DNA from: Vibrio superstes
GTDB taxonomy: Bacteria > Pseudomonadota > Gammaproteobacteria > Enterobacterales > Vibrionaceae
Direction: 5' to 3'
DNA: 48,820 nt
Assembly: GCF_003569005.1 (NCBI RefSeq)
Contig: NZ_BCUR01000004.1
Coordinates: forward strand, 2,837,765-2,886,584
Numbering within the stretch: position 1 is the first letter of the stretch; every line of letters starts with the position of its first letter. Made by a program: the position numbers and the translations under genes. Shown one piece after another: positions 8,925 to 19,617 of this stretch. The notes beneath the pieces are model-generated. The model searched no databases, was not told where the DNA came from, and saw only the letters and a program-made list of their open reading frames with translations.

Positions 8925-10409
8925 TTAGCCACCAACAGCAATGCGCTTCATGTCAGTCATGTAGCCACGTAGTTCTTCACCTACGTACTCAACTGGGTGG
9001 TTACGAATTGCTTCATTCACTTCGATTAGACGTTGGTTATCAGCAAAGTTAGACGCTTCACCTAGGCCTTTACCGATAACATCAGTTGCTACTGATGGCA
9101 TGAACTTCTCACGTAGAAGTGGTGTTGCTACGTTTGCGAATAGGTAGTTACCGTACTCAGCTGTATCAGAGATAACAACGTTCATCTCGTAAAGACGCTT
9201 ACGTGCAACAGTGTTCGCGATTAGCGGAAGCTCGTGCAGTGATTCATAGTAAGCAGACTCATCGATAATGCCAGAAGCTGTCATTGCCTCAAACGCAAGC
9301 TCAACACCAGCACGAACCATAGCGATCATTAGGATGCCGTTATCGAAGTACTCTTGCTCAGAGATCTCTACATCTGACTCAGGATAGTTTTCGAAATCAG
9401 TTTCGCCTGTCTCTTCACGCCACTTGAATAGGTTAACGTCGTCGTTTGACCAGTCAGCCATCATAGTACGAGAGAATTCGCCTTGGATGATGTCATCCAT
9501 GTGCTTGTTGTAAAGCGGGCGCATAAGATCTTTAAGCTCTTCAGAAAGGTCAAAAGCGCGGATCTTAGCAGGGTTTGATAGACGGTCCATCATATGAGTG
9601 ATGCCACCGAATTTCAGTGCTTCAGTGATAGTTTCCCAACCGTACTGAAGAAGCTTTCCTGCGTAACCAGCATCAATGCCGTCAGCAATCATCTTCTCAT
9701 AACATACGATAGAACCAGCTTGTAGCATGCCACAAAGGATAGTTTGCTCACCCATTAGGTCAGACTTAACCTCAGCAACAAAAGAAGACTCTAGACAGCC
9801 CGCGCGGTGACCACCAGTACCTGCAGCCCAAGCTTTAGCGATATCCCAGCCTTCGCCTTTAGGGTCGTTTTCTGGGTGAACAGCGATCAGTGTTGGAACG
9901 CCGAAACCACGCTTGTACTCTTCACGAACCTCAGTACCTGGGCACTTAGGTGCAACCATGACTACTGTAAGATCTTCACGAATCTGCATGCCTTCTTCAA
10001 CAACGTTAAAGCCGTGAGAATAACCTAATGCAGCGCCTTGCTTCATTAGTGGCATAACTGTCTCAACAACATTGCTGTGTTGCTTGTCTGGAGTCAGGTT
10101 AACAACTAGGTCTGCTTGAGGAATAAGAGTCTCGTAACTACCTACTTCAAAGCCATTCTCTTTCGCGTTTTTGAAAGATTGGCGTTGCTCATCAATGGCA
10201 GCTTGGCGTAATGCATAAGATACATCTAGGCCAGAATCGCGCATGTTCAAGCCTTGGTTTAGGCCTTGAGCACCACAACCTACGATAACCACTTTCTTAC
10301 CTTTTAGGTAATCAGCTTCTGTAGCAAATTCAGAACGGTCCATAAAACGGCAACGACCCAATTGGTCCAATTGCTCACGTAGGTTTAGCGTGTTGAAATA
10401 GTTAGCCAT
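8925..10409 (-). CDS. ilvC: Ketol-acid reductoisomerase (NADP+), class II
   Basis: Converts acetolactate or acetohydroxybutyrate to the dihydroxy acid in valine, leucine and isoleucine synthesis, using NADPH and Mg2+. The product has 494 residues, the long class II form (E. coli 491). The Rossmann motif GCGAQGLNQG with the SYALRQ NADP-binding segment is near residues 44-70, and two knotted C-terminal helical domains follow. GGAG lies just before the ATG. It is divergent from ilvY, which activates it in E. coli when acetolactate accumulates; the operator lies in the 139-bp gap. Confidence 0.97.
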   Translation of the reverse strand: MANYFNTLNLREQLDQLGRCRFMDRSEFATEADYLKGKKVVIVGCGAQGLNQGLNMRDSGLDVSYALRQAAIDEQRQSFKNAKENGFEVGSYETLIPQADLVVNLTPDKQHSNVVETVMPLMKQGAALGYSHGFNVVEEGMQIREDLTVVMVAPKCPGTEVREEYKRGFGVPTLIAVHPENDPKGEGWDIAKAWAAGTGGHRAGCLESSFVAEVKSDLMGEQTILCGMLQAGSIVCYEKMIADGIDAGYAGKLLQYGWETITEALKFGGITHMMDRLSNPAKIRAFDLSEELKDLMRPLYNKHMDDIIQGEFSRTMMADWSNDDVNLFKWREETGETDFENYPESDVEISEQEYFDNGILMIAMVRAGVELAFEAMTASGIIDESAYYESLHELPLIANTVARKRLYEMNVVISDTAEYGNYLFANVATPLLREKFMPSVATDVIGKGLGEASNFADNQRLIEVNEAIRNHPVEYVGEELRGYMTDMKRIAVGG

Positions 10410-10517
10410 GACGGGCTCTCCTTAAAAATTCTTTCCATAGTTCGGCTTTATTTGCCGATTGAGTTCATACTAATTCAGGTTGAAAGTTGCTTAAAGTGAT
10501 ATATTCACAACTAATCA

Positions 10518-10532
10518 TTGCAAATTATGCAA
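10518..10532. promoter_or_regulatory. Likely IlvY operator
   Basis: TTGCAAATTATGCAA is a 15-bp dyad of the LysR T-N11-A type in the ilvC-ilvY intergenic region, 16 bp before ilvY. The TTGCA arms resemble E. coli IlvY operators. A second, weaker TTGAAAGTTGCTT-like stretch lies nearer ilvC. Confidence 0.6.
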
Positions 10533-10548
10533 CAAGAAGATTACTCAA

Positions 10549-11436
10549 ATGAACATCAAAAGCCTACAGATTTTTCTACATCTTTCTGAAAGTAAGAACT
10601 TCAGCAAGACTGCGTCCGCAATGCACATGAGCCCATCGGCATTAAGCCGTCAAATAAAGCGCTTAGAACAAGAAGCGGAGCAGATTCTATTCATTAGAGA
10701 CAATAGAAGTGTTGAGTTAACCACCGCAGGCAAAGAACTGCTCCCTGTTGCGCATAATATTGTGAATCAATGGCAAACCTTTACCCTGAATTTTTCAGAT
10801 CATAAGGATGTATTAAAGGGTGAAATACGACTATTTTGCTCCGTAACAGCAAGCTACAGCCACTTGCCTCGCTTACTGTCAGAGTTTCGTTTATTGCATC
10901 CATTAATCGAATATAAGCTCAGTACAGGTGACCCTGCACAAGCAATCGAAAAGGTATTAAATGATGAAGCGGATATCGCCATTTCTGCAGAAAGTGACCA
11001 ATTACCTTCAAGGGTTGCCTTTGAAAACATCAGCGAGATTTCCTTGTCTGTTATTGCTCCTAAGGGAGTAGCCAATATAGAAAGCATGCTCACAGAGCCT
11101 ATTAACTGGAATGAAATTCCCTTTATTATCCCTTCAGAGGGCACCGCTCGGGATCGCTGCAATACCTGGTTTAAGCGAAGCAAGATTAAACCTAACATCT
11201 ATGCGCAGGTTGCAGGACATGAGGCGATCGTTAGTATGGTCGCGTTAGGCTGTGGTATTGGAATCGCACCGGATGTGGTTATTAATAATAGCCCAGTAAA
11301 AGATCACATCCAAAAGCTCGACGTAGAGCCTGTCAAACCCTTTAAACTTGGTGTTTGTTGTAAGCGTTCCCAGCTCAACAACCCTCTAATAAAGGCTCTA
11401 TGGAGCGTGGCAGAAGCAAATTATATTGCTAGCTGA
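10549..11436 (+). CDS. ilvY: LysR-type activator IlvY
   Basis: A 295-residue LysR-family regulator. The winged helix-turn-helix spans about residues 1-60 (FLHLSESKNFSKTASAMHM, SALSRQIKRLE), and a periplasmic-binding-protein-like inducer domain spans about 90-290. Divergent pairing with ilvC is the classic IlvY arrangement, so acetolactate/acetohydroxybutyrate-dependent activation of ilvC is expected. It converges with the next gene, leaving a 9-bp gap. Confidence 0.93.
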   Translation: MNIKSLQIFLHLSESKNFSKTASAMHMSPSALSRQIKRLEQEAEQILFIRDNRSVELTTAGKELLPVAHNIVNQWQTFTLNFSDHKDVLKGEIRLFCSVTASYSHLPRLLSEFRLLHPLIEYKLSTGDPAQAIEKVLNDEADIAISAESDQLPSRVAFENISEISLSVIAPKGVANIESMLTEPINWNEIPFIIPSEGTARDRCNTWFKRSKIKPNIYAQVAGHEAIVSMVALGCGIGIAPDVVINNSPVKDHIQKLDVEPVKPFKLGVCCKRSQLNNPLIKALWSVAEANYIAS

Positions 11437-11445
11437 TGCTTCTAT

Positions 11446-12108
11446 TTAAAAGGCCATTTTGTATTCTAAATAGCCTTCACCATCAAAATCAGTATTGCTG
11501 TTTAGTGCCTTACTTTTGATTTCAGAGCCGTTGTAACCAAGGCGAATTTGATGGTTTTTATATTGATAACTAATGAAAGTATCAACATAGATGCTTTCAT
11601 AATCCGATTCACCTAAAGTATAAAATGGGTCAACACCCAGTGCAAAACCCGACCCGAGCTTAAATCGGTTATAAAATCCAACGGTTCCAGTAGCGATCCA
11701 TTCGTCTTCAATGACCTCTATGGAACCTAAAGTGGCAATGGGGTAAATGGTCCAAACCTCTCCAACCTTTAGAGTTGATACAGCGCCAATGCTAGCAGAA
11801 GTGCCAAAGTCATTCTCCAATTGTAACGTTGATTCGGCATAAACACCGATACCTTGCCATAAGTCCATATGGGCATAACGCACGTTAACCGCATCCATAC
11901 CTTGCTTAGACTCTACAGCTAACATGTTCTTACCCCATGCAAACCCTGCAGAGAGGTCAAAGTCTCCATTAGTATATAAATGCGCTCCAACACTAGAGTA
12001 AACGGCGGTTGGATCCGCCATGTCGACCGACTTGGATTGATTAGCGTTAGGCTGAGCAAAAGTAATCGCTGGAACAAGATACAAGCAAGCTAGCAAAAAA
12101 CGATTCAT
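11446..12108 (-). CDS. Unrecognised outer-membrane beta-barrel-like protein
   Basis: A 220-residue protein I do not recognise. It has a clear signal peptide (MNRFLLACLYLVPAITFA, cleavage after AQ or FA). The rest is rich in alternating aromatic/hydrophobic strands (FDLSAGFAWG, GIGVYAESTLQL, TGTVGFYNRFKL). The C-terminus YLEYKMAF ends in Phe, as required for outer-membrane insertion. This suggests a small 8- to 10-strand barrel, but no function can be assigned. Its ribosome binding site lies in a perfect hairpin (12112-12135), suggesting translational control. Confidence 0.7.
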   Translation of the reverse strand: MNRFLLACLYLVPAITFAQPNANQSKSVDMADPTAVYSSVGAHLYTNGDFDLSAGFAWGKNMLAVESKQGMDAVNVRYAHMDLWQGIGVYAESTLQLENDFGTSASIGAVSTLKVGEVWTIYPIATLGSIEVIEDEWIATGTVGFYNRFKLGSGFALGVDPFYTLGESDYESIYVDTFISYQYKNHQIRLGYNGSEIKSKALNSNTDFDGEGYLEYKMAF

Positions 12109-12111
12109 AGA

Positions 12112-12135
12112 GCCTCTCTTAACCAGAAGAGAGGC
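12112..12135 (-). promoter_or_regulatory. Hairpin covering the ribosome binding site of the outer-membrane gene
   Basis: In the transcript GCCTCTCTT (12135-12127) can pair perfectly with AAGAGAGGC (12120-12112) around a 6-nt loop. The 3' arm contains the Shine-Dalgarno sequence AGAGAGG, which ends 4-5 nt before the ATG at 12108. No U-tract follows, so it is not a terminator. Sequestration of the start site is an inference. Confidence 0.6.
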
Positions 12136-12225
12136 AAATTTACCCTAACCCTCTCTCGACTCCCAATGAAAGAGGAACATAGCTGATATGCAATAGAAGA
12201 ATTTCTACCGTTATAATCCGCGTTT

Positions 12226-12252
12226 AAAAGCACCTCCCAATGACGAGGCTTT
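12226..12252 (-). terminator. Degenerate terminator after the 5S-tail array
   Basis: The minus-strand sequence AAAAGCCTCGTCATTGGGAG followed by GTGCTTTT forms an imperfect stem. It matches part of the intact terminator at 12584-12610 and appears to be its decayed duplicate. Confidence 0.5.
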
Positions 12253-12260
12253 TGAATGCA

Positions 12261-12523
12261 AACCTGGCGATGTCCTACTCCCACATGGGCGGTGCGACGT
12301 CTCGCAAACTCACTCTACTAATTTTCAATAGCTAAAACGAAAACACCCCAGCCAAGTGGCTGGGGTGTATAAATTAGAACCTGGCGATGTCCTACTCTCA
12401 CATGGGCGGTGCGACGTCTCGCAAACTCACTCTACTAATTTTCAATAGCTAAAACGAAAACACCCCAACCGAGTGGCTGGGGTGTATAAATTAGAACCTG
12501 GCGATGTCCTACTCTCACATGGG
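12261..12523 (-). repeat. Array of three truncated 5S rRNA 3' ends (117-bp period)
   Basis: Three 29-nt fragments equal the 3' end of the 5S gene (12261-12289, 12378-12406, 12495-12523), spaced exactly 117 bp apart. Each breaks off at the same base (ATGGG on the plus strand) and joins the same foreign segment, which begins CGGTGCGACG. Units 12261-12377 and 12378-12494 differ at three positions. Each carries its own intrinsic terminator, with stem ACACCCCAGCC/GGCTGGGGTGT or a GU variant. The third unit shares only the first part, then leads to the terminator of the intact 5S. Confidence 0.85.
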
Positions 12524-12583
12524 CGGTGCGACGTTTCGCAAACACACTCTAGCTTTCTAAGTTTGCAGGCTTCAGATACGACA

Positions 12584-12610
12584 AAGCCCCGTCTTATGAC
12601 GAGGCTTTTG
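12584..12610 (-). terminator. Intrinsic terminator of the rRNA operon
   Basis: Minus-strand stem AAAGCCTCGTC / GACGGGGCTTT with loop ATAA, just after the distal 5S gene. The U-tract is short. Confidence 0.7.
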
Positions 12611-12615
12611 AATGC

Positions 12616-12735
12616 AAACCTGGCGATGTCCTACTCTCACATGGGGAAACCCCACACTACCATCGGCGCTATTATGTTTCACTTCTGAGTTCGGCATGGA
12701 ATCAGGTGGGTCCACAATGCTATGGTCGCCAAGCA
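12616..12735 (-). rRNA. rrf: 5S rRNA (distal copy)
   Basis: About 120 nt, starting TGCTTGGCGACC and ending CGCCAGGTTT on the minus strand. The conserved centre CATGCCGAACTCAGAAG is present. It is identical to the proximal copy at 12910-13029 except for one terminal base. The order 5S-Thr-5S resembles E. coli rrnD. Confidence 0.95.
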
Positions 12736-12776
12736 AATTTTGTGTGCAATCAGATTAATAATCTAATAGCAAAATA

Positions 12777-12852
12777 TGGTGCTAGTACCCAGAGTCGAAC
12801 TGGGGACCTCACCCTTACCAAGGGTGCGCTCTACCAACTGAGCCATACCAGC
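12777..12852 (-). tRNA. tRNA-Thr(GGT)
   Basis: A 76-nt threonine tRNA with anticodon GGT in loop CTTGGTAA, a complete cloverleaf and encoded CCA. It lies between the two 5S genes, like thrV in E. coli rrnD. Confidence 0.95.
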
Positions 12853-12873
12853 AATTTGTCGTCTAGAGAGACG

Positions 12874-12898
12874 AAAAAACCCGCTTCAAAAGCGGGTT
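12874..12898 (-). terminator. Intrinsic terminator between proximal 5S and tRNA-Thr
   Basis: Minus-strand ACCCGCTTTTGAAGCGGGTT followed by TTTT is a canonical terminator inside the rRNA operon. tRNA-Thr and the distal 5S therefore depend on read-through, antitermination or a local promoter. Confidence 0.75.
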
Positions 12899-12909
12899 AT
12901 TCAAAATTA

Positions 12910-13029
12910 AAGCCTGGCGATGTCCTACTCTCACATGGGGAAACCCCACACTACCATCGGCGCTATTATGTTTCACTTCTGAGTTCGGCATGGAATCAGG
13001 TGGGTCCACAATGCTATGGTCGCCAAGCA
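12910..13029 (-). rRNA. rrf: 5S rRNA (proximal copy)
   Basis: About 120 nt directly downstream of the 23S gene in transcription order, with the usual 5S conserved core. It is essentially identical to the distal copy. Confidence 0.95.
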
Positions 13030-13120
13030 AATTTTAAAATTCGGAAAGCTAATATTTAAAAGTTCGTATACACATTCAATCTGTTCTTACTTTGAGTCCA
13101 CAAAACCCCTTGGGTGTTGT

Positions 13121-16011
<2,891 letters not shown>

Positions 16012-16270
16012 ATACAACCCCAAAGGGTCTTGCTTACGCAATGCAGTTGCTACGCTGCAGTATGACGCTTCCAAGGTGCGTTATCTCTTTATTATGAGCG
16101 AGATAACATTCGATTTTGCCGGACTCAAATTTGAATGCACTCTGGCAAGAGTACATTCCCAAGAACACTTGAATGTGTGTTGGTACCTAACATCTATAAA
16201 TAGACACTAGGATTTGAGAACTTTTAAATTTGAATAGTATTAATCAAATACTATTCGTCAGCTTTCCAAA

Positions 16271-16282
16271 TTGTTAAAGAGC
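16271..16282 (-). promoter_or_regulatory. boxA antitermination site in the 16S-23S spacer
   Basis: Minus-strand GCTCTTTAACAA matches the rRNA boxA element bound by NusB-NusE. A second copy is in the leader at 18287-18298. Confidence 0.8.
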
Positions 16283-16363
16283 AAGTTTGTTTCCTATAAA
16301 GGAAAAAACCATTTTTAAATATTCTCTATTCTTTCTAGAGAAAAGAACAAAAACACTTAAAGA

Positions 16364-16439
16364 TGGTGGAGCTATGCGGGATCGAACCGCAGACCTCCTC
16401 GCTGCCAGCGAGGCGCTCTCCCAGCTGAGCTATAGCCCC
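16364..16439 (-). tRNA. tRNA-Ala(GGC) in the 16S-23S spacer
   Basis: A 76-nt alanine tRNA with anticodon GGC in loop CTGGCAG, complete stems and CCA. It is the only tRNA in the 504-bp spacer; the commoner spacer alanine tRNA in enterobacteria reads TGC instead. Confidence 0.95.
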
Positions 16440-16515
16440 ATCTGGAAGTCTTTCCTGCTCTAACTTTCTAAACCGTATCAATCTGTGTGGACACTCATCG
16501 TGAGTAATCATCGTA

Positions 16516-18068
<1,553 letters not shown>

Positions 18069-18286
18069 AAGTTTTTTGGTCTTGCGACCGGCTCAATGAA
18101 TACTGACTTCAAAACTAAATATTTATGTAAACATAAACATGTAATCTTAAAGCTATTGCCGTTCCAACAGAACGACAATGAATTGACTGTGCCAATGATT
18201 AAAAATCATTGTATTGGTCACTCAGTTCATTGATAAATCTTTTCGATTATCATCAACGAGTGCCCACACAGATTGATAGGTTTAAA

Positions 18287-18298
18287 TTGTTAAAGAGC
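18287..18298 (-). promoter_or_regulatory. boxA antitermination site in the rRNA leader
   Basis: Minus-strand GCTCTTTAACAA lies about 220 bp before 16S and 50 bp after P2, the normal place for the rRNA antitermination complex to load. Confidence 0.8.
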
Positions 18299-18348
18299 GT
18301 TGCTTATCGACGATTCCTTTTGTGAGGAGTCTCTCAAAGCGGACGGCC

Positions 18349-18376
18349 ATTCTAGCGATTTGAACCTCAGTGTCAA
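18349..18376 (-). promoter_or_regulatory. rRNA promoter P2
   Basis: Minus-strand TTGACA (18371-18376) and TAGAAT (18349-18354) are 16 bp apart, followed by a GC-rich start region. Confidence 0.75.
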
Positions 18377-18486
18377 ACACTTTTTGAATTTAATTTTCTA
18401 AGAGAAGTTAAACTCAATTGGGTTCGGCTAGTTAGCCTACTGAAACACTGCGAAGCGTTTCCGCTGTTGCCGTGTCAGTGGGGCGC

Positions 18487-18514
18487 ATTATAGAGATGCT
18501 CGTCACATTGGCAA
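18487..18514 (-). promoter_or_regulatory. rRNA promoter P1
   Basis: Minus-strand TTGCCA (18509-18514) and a perfect TATAAT (18487-18492) have the 16-bp spacing typical of rrn P1. A GCGCCCC discriminator follows, and an A/T-rich stretch upstream could serve as an UP element. Confidence 0.85.
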
Positions 18515-18565
18515 GCCTTTTCTATAAGTTTTTTGCAGTTTCTTTTTTTGCGCTCAACAAACAAA

Positions 18566-18595
18566 CAACCCGCTTAAAAAGCGGGCTGTTTTGTT
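18566..18595 (-). terminator. Intrinsic terminator after fre
   Basis: Minus-strand stem ACAGCCCGCTT / AAGCGGGTTGT with a short loop, followed by a T-rich run. It separates fre from the rRNA promoters. Confidence 0.8.
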
Positions 18596-18620
18596 AGATT
18601 TAAAGGCATTTCTGATAGCT

Positions 18621-19331
18621 TTAGATAAATGCGAACGCATCAGAATAGATTTGTTCGACCTTAGCTTTCTTATTAAAGATAAATTGCTCTCTTGCACTAC
18701 CGGCCATTTCAAATCGACCTGCTATATAGACGTCATATTCAGAGAGGTCTGAAAAATCCTGCATCACCGCCTGAAGCACATTGCCGGTTTTTCCAGTCCA
18801 AACGCCTTCATCATCCTCTACTACAGGAACAAAGTGGATATTTGCATGCTGTTCTTCAATGGCAGTCAGTTCATCAAACGCATACAGCTGTGATTTACTT
18901 CTTGCACCCCAATACAAATAAATTGGGTTATTGATATTTTGGCTGATACAGTGATCCAGAATAGAACGCACGTAGCTAAAGCCCGTTCCACCAGCGATAA
19001 GCAACATAGAGCGTTCACTTTCTTTAAGAGCCGCATCACCATGAGGAGCATCGATAACAATGTCACTACCATTGCTTAGCGCTTCATGCATACGGTTAAC
19101 GACCTCAAGAGCATAAGCATTTTCTTCAGCAGCACCAATATGAAGCTCTAGCTCTCCCTCATGTCGACAAGGGCTGCTTGCGATTGAAAAAGGACGCTTG
19201 TCTTTCTCACCCATTACGACCATCAAATACTGCCCCGCTTCAAACTCAACAGGAGTTTCAGGGTGCAACAATACTCGGAATGTATTGCTGGCTAAGGGCT
19301 TAATTGATTTTACTTTGCAACGAATGGTCAT
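18621..19331 (-). CDS. fre: NAD(P)H-flavin reductase
   Basis: A 236-residue flavin reductase of the ferredoxin-NADP reductase fold, the same length as E. coli Fre. It reduces free FMN/FAD, and family members supply electrons to ferric iron, cobalamin and luciferase. The flavin motif RPFSIASS is at residues 46-53, the nucleotide motif AGGTGFSYVRSI near 110, and the C-terminus DAFAFI is family-typical. The ATG at 19331 is chosen for its GAGGAAG ribosome binding site; an upstream ATG at 19355 overlaps the ferredoxin gene. It is the last gene of the ubiD-ferredoxin-fre operon. Confidence 0.92.
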   Translation of the reverse strand: MTIRCKVKSIKPLASNTFRVLLHPETPVEFEAGQYLMVVMGEKDKRPFSIASSPCRHEGELELHIGAAEENAYALEVVNRMHEALSNGSDIVIDAPHGDAALKESERSMLLIAGGTGFSYVRSILDHCISQNINNPIYLYWGARSKSQLYAFDELTAIEEQHANIHFVPVVEDDEGVWTGKTGNVLQAVMQDFSDLSEYDVYIAGRFEMAGSAREQFIFNKKAKVEQIYSDAFAFI

Positions 19332-19347
19332 ATCTTCCTCTATATCC

Positions 19348-19617
19348 TTACTCATCAAAAGTAAGTACTAAATCTGTGTTTGCAAACGCTTGGCAAGCAA
19401 AGACCCAGCCTTGGGCTTGCTCTTTCTCTGTTAGCATAGGTTCTAACTGATACGCTACTGTACCAGTCTTTAATCGGCATAGACACATTCCGCACGCTCC
19501 AACTTGGCATCGGTTAGGGAATGCGATGTTCTGAGATAGAGCAGCGTCTAATATGGTTTGCTGTTCCTCTATCTCAAATAATACACCACTGGGCAAAAGC
19601 TCTACCTTGTATGTCAT
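19348..19617 (-). CDS. 2Fe-2S plant-type ferredoxin
   Basis: An 89-residue soluble [2Fe-2S] ferredoxin. Cluster ligands are C37, C42, C45 (pattern CQVGACGMC) and C75. The start ATG overlaps the ubiD stop as ATGA, so translation is probably coupled. A longer reading from 19638 would run into ubiD and is less likely. Its place between UbiD and a flavin reductase suggests electron transfer from Fre-like FMNH2 or NAD(P)H to an unidentified acceptor; this is inferred from position. Confidence 0.88.
   Translation of the reverse strand: MTYKVELLPSGVLFEIEEQQTILDAALSQNIAFPNRCQVGACGMCLCRLKTGTVAYQLEPMLTEKEQAQGWVFACQAFANTDLVLTFDE

Noticed and set aside
12261..12523. CRISPR-like spacing of the repeated units
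   Set aside because: Repeats are 5S tails with nearly identical intervening sequence; there are no unique spacers and no cas genes.
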